From Desulfovibrionaceae bacterium (lineage in GTDB: Bacteria; Desulfobacterota; Desulfovibrionia; Desulfovibrionales; Desulfovibrionaceae): a DNA stretch of 58,500 nt. A model generated the notes under the pieces. The model was not told the origin of the DNA, did no database searches, and saw only the letters and a list, made by a program, of their open reading frames with translations. The DNA lies in NCBI GenBank assembly GCA_031082225.1, contig JAVHLG010000018.1:1-58500 (forward strand), written 5' to 3'. Positions within the stretch are counted from its first letter, which is position 1; each line of letters begins with the position of its first letter. This document shows, piece after piece, positions 25,031-33,556 of this stretch. The translations under genes were made by a program, and so were the position numbers.

Positions 25031-25530
25031 TGCCGCAGATCGTCTACCGGCCCATCGGGATTTTGCACACCCCGTTTCACAGTGTCCGGGGTATGCCCAT
25101 CCAGCCCGTGGGGGCCATAGGGGTCGTCGGCCGACTGGAGGTGTATCCCGTATTCGAAGAGGGCTTACGCGACCTGGACGGCTTTTCCCATGTCATCATG
25201 CTTTACCACCTTCATAAAATACAGGGGCATGCGCTTTCCGTGCGGCCCTTTTTGGACACCTCCGAGCGGGGCATCTTCGCCACTCGCTCCCCCCGGCGGC
25301 CCAATCCCATCGGGATCTCCGTGCTTCGGGTGCTGTCCGTGGCCGGAAATATGGTGGAGCTTGAAAACGTGGACATGCTGGACCACACGCCGGTCCTGGA
25401 CATCAAGCCCTACGTGGCGGATTTCGATGTATGGGCCGCAGATCGTTTCGGCTGGTTCGACGGGGTCTCGGGAAACGCCGTCCGGGTGCGCAGCGACGGC
25501 CGGTTCGAGGCCGGGCTGTCCTGCGAATAA
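25030..25530 (+). CDS. TrmO-family (TsaA/YaeB, UPF0066) methyltransferase
   Basis: 166 aa. The family pattern is clear: YRPIGILHTPF at the N-terminus, LRDLDGFSHVIMLYHLH, RGIFATRSPRRPNPIG near residues 83-98, and the closing LDIKPYVADFD. In E. coli TrmO (TsaA) methylates N6 of t6A37 in tRNA-Thr using S-adenosylmethionine. Relatives in anaerobes and archaea often sit in Mo/W gene clusters, as here beside tunR and modAB, so a different substrate is possible. Coupled to the upstream small gene by a TGATG overlap. Confidence 0.85.
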   Translation: MPQIVYRPIGILHTPFHSVRGMPIQPVGAIGVVGRLEVYPVFEEGLRDLDGFSHVIMLYHLHKIQGHALSVRPFLDTSERGIFATRSPRRPNPIGISVLRVLSVAGNMVELENVDMLDHTPVLDIKPYVADFDVWAADRFGWFDGVSGNAVRVRSDGRFEAGLSCE

Positions 25531-25548
25531 CGTTCAAGCGGAGGGGAG

Positions 25549-26247
25549 ATGGCTGTTTTCGTCTGCGTTCATGGGGCGTTTCAGGGCGGCTGGGTCTGGA
25601 GCAAGACGGCTGCGGCCTTGCGCGAGGCGGGCCATGTCGTCTTCACGCCCACCCTGACCGGCATGGGGGAACGGGTGCATGTGCGCGGCAGGCACATGGG
25701 CCTTGAAACCTACGTCCAGGATGTGGAGAACGTCATCCTGTACGAACAGCTTTCGGATGTCCTCCTGGTCTCTCACAGCTATTCGGGCATGATCATCCCG
25801 GCCGTGTGCGAACGGGTTCCCGGGCGTGTGCGCCGTCTGGTGTTCGTGGATGCGGTGCTTCCCGAACCCGGCCTGTCCTTTGCCGAGGTTGCGGGGCCGG
25901 AATTTGTCAAAGTCTTAAGCACCCAGTGCAACGGCGCCGAGGTCCGGCCCTGGCCCATGCCCATGTTCGGTCTTCCCGAAGGCGAAAAGAGCCGTCCGTT
26001 CGCCGAACGCCTGGTGCCCATCCCGTTCGCCGCCTTCCGGGACGCCTCGACCGCCCCTCGGGAAAGCGCCTGGCCTGCCCCCTTTTTCATCCGCTGCACA
26101 AAGACCAAAAATCCCTTGCTGGCCCGCATGGCCGCCCATTCCCGGGAGCGCGGCTTCGGCTATGCGGAGATCAGTTCGGACCACAACCCCATGACCACCG
26201 AGCCCCTTCGTCTGGCCAAGGCCCTGTGCGAAACGATTGAGGACTGA
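25549..26247 (+). CDS. Alpha/beta hydrolase (esterase-like)
   Basis: 232 aa, cytoplasmic. The N-terminal VCVHGAFQGGWVW holds the oxyanion-hole HG motif, the nucleophile elbow reads VSHSYSGM (Ser near residue 77), and the catalytic His is in ISSDHNPM near residue 216; an Asp in VFVDAV is a further candidate. The group resembles the small plant-type esterases and hydroxynitrile lyases (EstC-like). The substrate is unknown. GGAGGGGAG precedes the ATG. It lies between the TrmO gene and modA in one direction. Confidence 0.82.
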   Translation: MAVFVCVHGAFQGGWVWSKTAAALREAGHVVFTPTLTGMGERVHVRGRHMGLETYVQDVENVILYEQLSDVLLVSHSYSGMIIPAVCERVPGRVRRLVFVDAVLPEPGLSFAEVAGPEFVKVLSTQCNGAEVRPWPMPMFGLPEGEKSRPFAERLVPIPFAAFRDASTAPRESAWPAPFFIRCTKTKNPLLARMAAHSRERGFGYAEISSDHNPMTTEPLRLAKALCETIED

Positions 26248-26322
26248 CCGGCCCAGGGAACCCGGGCCTGGCCGTGCTCAGAAACCCGCCGGACGATTCA
26301 CCATTCAACCATATGGAGATCC

Positions 26323-27045
26323 ATGATGGCACGTTTTCTCGCTTCGTTGCTGTTTGTCGCGCTTCTGGTCCAAAATGCCCTGGCCGGGCCGCTTCTGGTG
26401 GCCGCCGGGGCCGGGTACAAAAAACTCGTGGATGAGGCCGCCCAGGCCTACGAGGCCAAAACAGGCCAGAAGGTGGAACTGCTCTACGGCAACATGGGCC
26501 AGATATTTGGGCAGGTGAAGGGGGGAGGGGGCATCGACATCATCCTCGGGGACAAAAGCTATCTGAGCGCCTCGGGCGTAAATTTCGATTCCTATGTCGA
26601 GATCGGGCAAGGCCATCTGGTGGTGGCCTACGCCAAGGGGACGACCCTGGCCGCCCCGCAGGACATCGCCAAGGCCGACATCAAAAAACTGGCCATGCCC
26701 GACCCGGCCAAGGCCATCTATGGGAAGGCCGCCACGGAATATCTGGACAAAAGCGACCTGGCCGACAAGGTCAAGGACAAACTCCTGGTGGTGGGCACGG
26801 TGCCCCAGGTCACGGCCTATCTGGTCAGCGGCGAGGTGGACGCCGGGTTCATCAACGTCACGGACGCAAAGGGCGTGGCGGACAAGATCGGCGGCATGGT
26901 CCTGGTGGACCAGTCCCTGTATTCGCCCATCCGCATCGTGGCCGGAATCCTCAAGGAGACCGGGGAGAAGCCCGAGGTGAAGGCCTTTGCGGCCTTTCTG
27001 GCCTCGGAGGACGCCACAAAACTGGCCGCCGCACATGGCCTGTAA
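26323..27045 (+). CDS. modA: Molybdate/tungstate ABC transporter substrate-binding protein, ModA family
   Basis: 240 aa. An N-terminal signal peptide (ASLLFVALLVQNALA) is followed by a type II binding-protein fold: LLVAAGAGYKKLVDEAAQAY, LLYGNMGQIFGQVKGGGGIDIILG, and GEVDAGFINVTDAK match ModA-family features. It should bind molybdate or tungstate in the periplasm and deliver it to ModB. GGAG lies five bases before the first of two ATG codons. Paired with modB, but no ATPase gene follows. Confidence 0.85.
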   Translation: MMARFLASLLFVALLVQNALAGPLLVAAGAGYKKLVDEAAQAYEAKTGQKVELLYGNMGQIFGQVKGGGGIDIILGDKSYLSASGVNFDSYVEIGQGHLVVAYAKGTTLAAPQDIAKADIKKLAMPDPAKAIYGKAATEYLDKSDLADKVKDKLLVVGTVPQVTAYLVSGEVDAGFINVTDAKGVADKIGGMVLVDQSLYSPIRIVAGILKETGEKPEVKAFAAFLASEDATKLAAAHGL

Positions 27046-27088
27046 GGCGCGTGTGCCGGACGCAACCTGAGGGGAGTTTGGCACGCCC

Positions 27089-27769
27089 GTGCCCATTGCG
27101 GAGTTTCTGTCCGACCCGGGGGTACGCGGTCCCCTGGCATTGACCCTGCGGGTCTGCCTGGTGAGCGTACCCCTTTTTTTGACGTTGGGCGTCTGGCTCG
27201 GCTACTTCCTTGGCCGGTCGCGTTCGGCCCTGGCGGCGGCGGTGGATTTCATCGTTTCGTTGCCCATGGTCTTCCCGCCCATCGCCACGGGATTTGGGCT
27301 GCTGCTTTTTTTGGGCAACCGGGGGGTGATCGGCCCGGCCGTACGCGACCTCTTCGGGGTGGAGATCGTGTTCGGATTTACGGGGGTGGCCGTGGCCGCC
27401 GTGGTGTCCGGATTGCCGCTTATGGTCAAGCCGGTGCAGGCGGCCGTTACCGGGGAGATTTCCCGGTACATGGAGGCGGCCCGGGTTTTGGGCAAAAGCG
27501 AGTTCGAGATTTTTTTCCGGGTCGTGTTGCCGCTTATCCGGAAAAACATCCTGGCCGGGCTGTTTTTATCCTGGACGCGCTCCATCGGCGAGGTGGGGGT
27601 GACGCTCATGCTTGGCGGAAACATTGTGGGCCGCACCAACACCGTCTCCCTGGAGATCTACAATTCGGTGTTTACCGGCGACTACGAGCGGGCGGCCTTT
27701 CTAGCCGGGATGCTGGGTCTGGCCTCGCTTGCGGCCATGTTCATGCTTCGTCGCCTGTCCGCCACCTAG
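27089..27769 (+). CDS. modB: Molybdate/tungstate ABC transporter permease
   Basis: 226 aa with five to six membrane segments. The ABC-permease EAA loop is visible as YMEAARVLGKSEFEIFFRVVLP near residues 128-150, where ATP-binding partners dock. SLPMVFPPIATGFGLL and RSIGEVGVTLMLGGN fit the ModB/TupB family. GTG start with GGGGAG about 12 bases upstream. The gene expected next, modC, is absent: the leftward peptidase gene follows. The ATPase must be encoded elsewhere. Confidence 0.87.
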   Translation: MPIAEFLSDPGVRGPLALTLRVCLVSVPLFLTLGVWLGYFLGRSRSALAAAVDFIVSLPMVFPPIATGFGLLLFLGNRGVIGPAVRDLFGVEIVFGFTGVAVAAVVSGLPLMVKPVQAAVTGEISRYMEAARVLGKSEFEIFFRVVLPLIRKNILAGLFLSWTRSIGEVGVTLMLGGNIVGRTNTVSLEIYNSVFTGDYERAAFLAGMLGLASLAAMFMLRRLSAT

Positions 27770-27798
27770 AATTGTCACCATCCCGGAAGGACGGCCAC

Positions 27799-27830
27799 GG
27801 GCCAGGGCATGGCCCTGCATTTGGCAGGGC
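27799..27830. other. Stem-loop region between the convergent modB and M23 genes
   Basis: GCCCTGC (27812-27818) and GCAGGGC (27824-27830) pair perfectly around five bases; an overlapping alternative pairs GGGCCA with TGGCCC. Neither is followed by a T-run, so terminator function is uncertain. No gene is seen in 27770-28041. Confidence 0.4.
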
Positions 27831-28041
27831 ATCCGGGTTGCGGACGCCATTCGGGGAGGCCTTTCCCTGGTGTCTCCCCATCGCATCCGCCGCCATCCTG
27901 GTCGGCCGTCCAGGCTGCGGCCGGATTGTTCCCGGCCGGGAATCAACCCTGCCGCAGGGCCGTGTTGCGGAGGACTCCCGTCCCTGGCGGGCCGAAACGC
28001 GCACCGAAAGCCTGCCGAAATCCGCTGCGGCAACGACCGTC

Positions 28042-29343
28042 CTATTTGAAGCGATCCGCCACGTTGTCGTCGATCCAGTGCTGATCCCACCATTCCACGG
28101 GCGACACCTCCACGCCGTGGACCATGACCCCGAAGTGCAGGTGGTCGCCCCCCGCCAGCCCCGTGGCCCCGGTGTTGCCCAGGATGTCCCCGCGTTTGAC
28201 CATGTCGCCGTTTTTCACCGCGATCTGGCTCAGATGGGAATAGATGGTCTGCAGCCCCATGCCGTGGTCCAAAATCACGGCCTGTCCGTAAATGCCGAAA
28301 AAACCGGCCAGGATCACCTTGCCTTGTGCGGCGGCAGGAACCTGGGCATTGGCCAACGAGGCCAAGTCCTGGCCCATGTGGATCTGCTTGTCGATCTCGC
28401 GTCCCTGGTACATGTAGGTGCGGCGGTCGCCGAAGGCGGCCATGGGGGCGGCGTTGGGCAGGCGCATGAAGGCCTTCTTGTCCCAGAACAGTTCCGGGGA
28501 GGTCTGGGCCCCCAGGTCGCGCAGGGTTGTGGCGTTTTCCCGGCGCATGTCGTTATTGACCTTGATATAAATTTCAACCAGATCCTTTATCCCCGGATAT
28601 GCCTCGAAATACTGGGGCATCTTGGCCTGAAGGAAGCCGTCGGACACGTTCATGGTGTCGGCCTTGAACTTGCGGGGAATGGCCTGGTTGCGAAAGTCCA
28701 TGATCCGCTCGTTTCCGGCCAGGTCCACCGCCCGCAGCCGGGGCTTGAAGTCGCCGGGCTCCATGGTCAGGGGAAAGGGGAAAAAGCACACGTAATGACC
28801 ATTGGCGATTTTGAACCCCGGCGAAAAGATATCTCCGACCAACACCCCGGTGGATTCCGGCTCCTCGGACACCGAATAGGCGATGCAGCCCACGCCGCCC
28901 TGGCGCACATTGTGGGCCTGGCTCAAAATGCCGACCACGGGCGGTGTGGAGTCCAGGGCCAGGGTCTTGTGCAGGAGTTCGGTGTTCCCCGCCCCGAAAC
29001 CGGAAATGGAATTGTCCGTGACCGTGATGTCGAGGTCGAAGGGACCGTCTTTGAGGCCCGCGCCCTCCAGGGTGAAGGTCTCCACGGCCTGAGGAGGGGC
29101 AGGGGAATAGGCCTTGTCCAATACCGTGATCTTTTTGTCGCCCTGGCTGACGATGACACGCAAGGCCCGGATGCCTGACCCCGAATCCGAAGCCTCCACG
29201 GCGTATTCCCGCTTGGGAGAGACGCTTGGGGTGTCGGGACGCAGGCTCACCATGGGCTTCTCGGCGTCCGTCAGGAAGAAATATCCCGCTGCCCCGCCCA
29301 GGGCCAGACAGATGAGGATGGTGAGGAAAACCATTTTTTTCAT
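28042..29343 (-). CDS. M23-family cell-wall endopeptidase with N-terminal anchor
   Basis: 433 aa. A signal or anchor helix (residues 4-24) is followed by about 250 residues with repeated beta-rich, Ig-like character, then a C-terminal LytM/M23 domain. The zinc site is complete: HMGQD (first His and Asp) near residue 334 and HLHFG near residue 407, with a further His in DHGMGLQTIYSHLS. It should cut peptide cross-links in peptidoglycan or act as an activator of amidases, in the periplasm. AAAGGA precedes the ATG by eight bases. Confidence 0.9.
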   Translation of the reverse strand: MKKMVFLTILICLALGGAAGYFFLTDAEKPMVSLRPDTPSVSPKREYAVEASDSGSGIRALRVIVSQGDKKITVLDKAYSPAPPQAVETFTLEGAGLKDGPFDLDITVTDNSISGFGAGNTELLHKTLALDSTPPVVGILSQAHNVRQGGVGCIAYSVSEEPESTGVLVGDIFSPGFKIANGHYVCFFPFPLTMEPGDFKPRLRAVDLAGNERIMDFRNQAIPRKFKADTMNVSDGFLQAKMPQYFEAYPGIKDLVEIYIKVNNDMRRENATTLRDLGAQTSPELFWDKKAFMRLPNAAPMAAFGDRRTYMYQGREIDKQIHMGQDLASLANAQVPAAAQGKVILAGFFGIYGQAVILDHGMGLQTIYSHLSQIAVKNGDMVKRGDILGNTGATGLAGGDHLHFGVMVHGVEVSPVEWWDQHWIDDNVADRFK

Positions 29344-29576
29344 GGAGACGATCCTTTCTTGCTTTCTTGCAGCATACCGGGATGAGGCATCGAATTCAAG
29401 TTGCCTGGACGACTGCGCCCTGGGCGGTGAAGCGCTTGTGGCGACAGGCCTCTCCCGGTGGCGGCCTGGCTCCCGTCTTGCCTGCGGATACAGAAAAGGA
29501 TAGTCATTTCCCCCAATAGGAAAAGGTTTTACAACAACATCCCCCAGATGATGGACCGTGCCCCCCTTGGAGGCGT

Positions 29577-32219
29577 ATGCGCACCCCCCCTGTGAAGGTA
29601 TTTCTGCGTGTTGCGGTTTGTCTCGCGATGTTTTTCCTTTCGGCTCAGGGGAGGGCGGCTTTCGCCCAAACCGGGCCGTCAGCGGTCGCGCCGACGACGG
29701 GTGGGCAATCCTCCGCATCCTCGGCCCGGGAGCAGAAGGCCATGGCCCAGGCGGCCCAGGAGACAAAAACCTGGCAATCGATCCTGGCCGGACTCGAAAA
29801 GGATCTGGATCTGCGCATCCGCCAGACCGAGACCCTGCGCACGATTCTGCCCGCCATGAAAACCGAGCTCGGGGACGCCCTGGCCAAGGCCGACAACCGC
29901 CTGGACCAACTCATGCTCCTGCGCGGCGTGGCCGGGGACACCCCCTGGGCCTACCGCAGCATTCTCATCCAGTTGCGGGAGCTTGCCCGCTATGTGGAAC
30001 TGAAGCGCTCTCCCCTGGATGATCGGCAGGCCAAACTGGCCCAGGCAAAAAAGGACTATTCCTCCATACGGGCCATTCGCAAAAAAGGCCTGACCATGGA
30101 CTATGCCGTCGGCACCAGCGACAGCCTGGACGCCCCCCTGGCCCGGTTTCGGGAGTTTAAAAAAGACCTGGACGAGATCAAGGCGGATGTCGACGAGGCC
30201 CTGGCCCAGGCCGACCAGTTGCAGACGGATATCGCCCAGGTGCATGACACCATCCAGACAGGGTTTGTCGACGCCCTCAAGCAGTACTATTTTTCCAGGT
30301 CGGACCCCCTGTTGACCATGGTCGGCTGGCAATCCCTGCGCGACGACATGCAGGAATGGGCCGAGGCCTTTCCCCGCTTCGTCGGCCCCCTGGTGGGATG
30401 GGTGCGCTGGACGTCGTTTTTCTCCTATCTGGTCGTTTTTTTCGCCGTGCTGTATCTGGCGGCGGTCGGCCTGAAATCCGTGCGGACCAAGGCCGCGCCG
30501 CCCGAAGGCATGTCTCTGGAGGCCGATCCGCAGACCGAGTGCGCTGCCAAACCGCCAGCCTCGCACGAGACGGTTCAGGAAACGACGCCCGCCGTTGCGC
30601 CGCCTTCCCCGCCCTCCGGGCCGGACGTTTCCCGGCGTGCAGGCCGCCTGCTGGTCGTTCTCGGGCTGTCCATCTATCTCGCCGACCAGTTGACCCTTTT
30701 CACCAATAACCAGTTCGTGGCCCTTGGCTGGGTGGTGCTGACGGCCATCGGGATCATGCTCGCCCTGTCGCGTTTCATGTCCCCGGGGCAGGCCGCGCTG
30801 CTGCCGCCCCTTGCGCGCAGGCCCATTTTCGTCTTTGCCATGCTGTTTGTCCTGGGGGCGGCGCTGCAGGCCCTCAACATCCCGGCCACGGGCGTGGGCC
30901 TCGTATGGAGTCTGGCCGCCCTGTGGGCCTCCATCCGCCTCTACCGCCTGCGGGCCCTGGTCGGAAACGCCTCGCGCCTGCGCAACCTGGCGGCCCAGGC
31001 CGGATATCTCATGGCCCTCATGGTCCTGGCCGGGTTGGCCGGTTTTGGTCCGCAAAGCCTTATCGTGACCCAGGCCATCTTCATGCTGCTTGTGACCCTC
31101 GGGGTTTCCCGCCTGCTGCAACAGGCCCTGGCCTCGTTCGTCTCGACCAGAGGGGAGAATGCAAAACCGGGGCTTGGCCTGCCCTTTGCCCAGACGGTCA
31201 TCTACGCCCTGTATCTGTTCTGGATTCTTGAATATATGGGCGGGCCGGGGTTTGCCGAATACGTCATGGACCTCTCCCTGACCATCGGGGTGGTCACCGT
31301 CACACCCCACGCCATAGTGACCCTGGTGGTGGCCTTTTTTCTGGCCAAGGTGGTTTTGTCCTGGCTCGGGGCCCTGTTCTCCATGCCGCAACTGGGGGGC
31401 AGGAAGATGGAGCCAGGGCTGAGCCATGCCCTGACAAACATCAGTTCCTATCTGGTCTGGCTGGGATTTATGCTGCTTGTCCTGTATCTTTTCGGAGTGC
31501 CCCTGCACGCCCTGGCCTGGATCGCCAGCGGCCTGTCCGTGGGCATCGGCTTCGGCTTAAAAGACATCGTCAACAACTTCGTCAGCGGCCTGATCATCAT
31601 GTTCGGGGGGTCGATCAAAAAGGGCGACATCATCCAGCAGGGCAAAAACCTTGGCGAGGTGGAGAGCGTCTCCATCCGCAACACCATCATCCGCACCCTG
31701 GACAACACCATGGTCATCATCCCCAATTCCAGCTTCCTGCGGGGGGAGATCGTCAACTTAAGCTACCACGACACCACCATGCGGTTGACCATTCCCGTGG
31801 CCGTGGCCCCGGGGGCCAAGATCAAGAAGGTGCGCAAGCTGCTTCTGGAGGCGGCCAGGGAAAACGAGGCCGTGCTCAAAAAACCCAAGCCCGAGGTCAA
31901 CATCCGGCAGTTCGGGCGTTTCGGCGTGGAGTTCGACCTGTATGTCTGGATCGACGACTTTATGAAGAAATTCAAGGCCGAATCGGATTTGCTGTCCGAG
32001 ATCGATGCAAGATTCCAGGAAAACAAGATCATGATGGCCTTCCAGGGGGTCAAGGTCAAATACAAGCCCAAGGGTACCGAGGAGATGCAGCTCGAGGAGG
32101 CCCGGGCGGCCCTGAAGGAAAAACGCGGCGAGACATTCAAGCTGGTCCGGCAAACGCGCCGGGTGCACTCCAGGCGCAGATGGAATCTCTCCCGGGTCAC
32201 GGTGCGGCTGCCGGAATAG
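29577..32219 (+). CDS. Large mechanosensitive channel of the MscS family
   Basis: 880 aa. Signal peptide, then a periplasmic coiled-coil-rich region (residues about 40-270), many membrane segments (from about 275, with an insertion of about 55 Pro/Ala-rich residues near 305-355), and the MscS core: pore helix ALAWIASGLSVGIGFGLK near 645, the beta-domain with GDIIQQGKNLGEVESVSIRN, and a C-terminal alpha/beta domain. This resembles the long E. coli MscK/YbiO type. It should open on membrane tension and release solutes. GGAGG lies three bases before the ATG. A GluR0-like channel gene follows 69 bases later. Confidence 0.9.
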   Translation: MRTPPVKVFLRVAVCLAMFFLSAQGRAAFAQTGPSAVAPTTGGQSSASSAREQKAMAQAAQETKTWQSILAGLEKDLDLRIRQTETLRTILPAMKTELGDALAKADNRLDQLMLLRGVAGDTPWAYRSILIQLRELARYVELKRSPLDDRQAKLAQAKKDYSSIRAIRKKGLTMDYAVGTSDSLDAPLARFREFKKDLDEIKADVDEALAQADQLQTDIAQVHDTIQTGFVDALKQYYFSRSDPLLTMVGWQSLRDDMQEWAEAFPRFVGPLVGWVRWTSFFSYLVVFFAVLYLAAVGLKSVRTKAAPPEGMSLEADPQTECAAKPPASHETVQETTPAVAPPSPPSGPDVSRRAGRLLVVLGLSIYLADQLTLFTNNQFVALGWVVLTAIGIMLALSRFMSPGQAALLPPLARRPIFVFAMLFVLGAALQALNIPATGVGLVWSLAALWASIRLYRLRALVGNASRLRNLAAQAGYLMALMVLAGLAGFGPQSLIVTQAIFMLLVTLGVSRLLQQALASFVSTRGENAKPGLGLPFAQTVIYALYLFWILEYMGGPGFAEYVMDLSLTIGVVTVTPHAIVTLVVAFFLAKVVLSWLGALFSMPQLGGRKMEPGLSHALTNISSYLVWLGFMLLVLYLFGVPLHALAWIASGLSVGIGFGLKDIVNNFVSGLIIMFGGSIKKGDIIQQGKNLGEVESVSIRNTIIRTLDNTMVIIPNSSFLRGEIVNLSYHDTTMRLTIPVAVAPGAKIKKVRKLLLEAARENEAVLKKPKPEVNIRQFGRFGVEFDLYVWIDDFMKKFKAESDLLSEIDARFQENKIMMAFQGVKVKYKPKGTEEMQLEEARAALKEKRGETFKLVRQTRRVHSRRRWNLSRVTVRLPE

Positions 32220-32288
32220 TCCCGGGCGGCGATGAGGGGCCGACGGACGCCTCCCGCGCAACCACGTCAACGTCAGGAGCACATTCCC

Positions 32289-33398
32289 ATGCGCCATATT
32301 CTCGCCGCCGTCATCCTGGTCTGGATGTTTTTGGGGGCGTCGTTACCGGCCCTGGCCCAGACGCCGCCCCAGCCCACGCCGTCGGCCTCCCCTCCGGCTT
32401 CCCCACGCCTGAAGGTGGGGACCATGCAGATTCCGCCGTTTTCCTATAAAGACGCCCAGGGGGAATGGGTGGGCATCAGCATTGATCTGTGGCGGGATGT
32501 GGCCGAGGAGATGGGCTACGAATACGCCCTTGAGGAGTTCGATGAGAACGCTCTTGTGCAGGCCGTGGAGCAGGGCCGGATCGACGTGGTGGTCACGGCC
32601 CTTCCCATCACCCCGGACCTGGAGCGTCGCCTGGATTTCACACTTCCCTATTATCATACCGGACTTGGGATAGCGGTTCCGAACCGGCCCGTGGGCAACA
32701 TTTTTCTCCATGTGGTGGAAGAGCTCCTCTCCACCCAGTTTCTGATCTATGTGGGACTGATGGGCTTTTTGCTGATGGTCAGCGGCCTGGTGGTGTGGTG
32801 GATCGAACGACGCATCAACCCGGACCAGTTCGGACGCGGCCCCAAGGGGATCGTGGACGGCATGTGGTGGTCCGCCGTGACCATGACCACCGTGGGCTAT
32901 GGAGACGCCGCGCCCAAAAGCGTTGCCGGACGGCTTCTGGGCATGGCCTGGATGTTCGCCTCGGTGGTGCTGGTGTCCGTGTTTACCGCCAGCGTGACCA
33001 CCACCCTGACCGTGGGCCGCATCGAGGGCAAGGTCAACGGCCCGGCCGATCTGCCCACAGCCGTCGTGGGCTGCGTCTCCCAGGGGATGGCGGAGGATTA
33101 TTTGCGCCGTATCCACGTCAAGCCACAGCAGTACCCGGATATCTCCACGGCGATGGCGGCCTTGGCGGCGGGAGATCTGGACGCCGTGGTGGAGAGTCGG
33201 CCCTTTTTGCTGCACACCGTGCGGGAGGGGTTTTCCAAAAAAACGGCTGTCCTGGACGTCCAATTCGATCCCATGCTCTACGGGTTCGCCTTTCCCCTGG
33301 GCAGCCCGTTGCGCAAGCAGGCCAATGTGATTCTTGTGCGCCTGCGCCTGGACCGTGACTATTGGAAAAGCCTGACAGGGCCGTATCTCGGGGAATAG
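32289..33398 (+). CDS. GluR0-like ligand-gated potassium channel (binding protein fused to pore)
   Basis: 369 aa. A signal peptide and Pro-rich linker lead into half of an amino-acid binding domain (LKVGTMQIPPFSYKDAQGEWVGISIDL), then a membrane helix, a pore helix with the potassium selectivity filter TVGYGD near residue 205, another membrane helix, and the second half of the binding domain (IEGKVNGPADLPTAVVG onward). This split order is that of the prokaryotic ionotropic glutamate receptor GluR0. An amino acid outside the cell probably gates potassium flow. AGGAG precedes the ATG. It follows the MscS gene closely and may share its transcript. Confidence 0.9.
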   Translation: MRHILAAVILVWMFLGASLPALAQTPPQPTPSASPPASPRLKVGTMQIPPFSYKDAQGEWVGISIDLWRDVAEEMGYEYALEEFDENALVQAVEQGRIDVVVTALPITPDLERRLDFTLPYYHTGLGIAVPNRPVGNIFLHVVEELLSTQFLIYVGLMGFLLMVSGLVVWWIERRINPDQFGRGPKGIVDGMWWSAVTMTTVGYGDAAPKSVAGRLLGMAWMFASVVLVSVFTASVTTTLTVGRIEGKVNGPADLPTAVVGCVSQGMAEDYLRRIHVKPQQYPDISTAMAALAAGDLDAVVESRPFLLHTVREGFSKKTAVLDVQFDPMLYGFAFPLGSPLRKQANVILVRLRLDRDYWKSLTGPYLGE

Positions 33399-33556
33399 CG
33401 GGACCGGTGTTTCGCCGCGAGTCCGAGGTGGACGCACGCCCGGTCTTCTGCATCGGCCCGCAGGTCTTGCCCGGAATTGTCAAAAAGATTAGGGTCTGCG
33501 CGCAGAGTGGAAAATACGTGTTCGCGCGTCGGCCCTGCGACGTCTGAAGGAGTGCA

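Noticed and set aside
27770-28041. A modC gene or remnant after modB
   Set aside because: I looked for Walker A, the ABC signature and Walker B in all frames after modB and saw none before the convergent peptidase gene.
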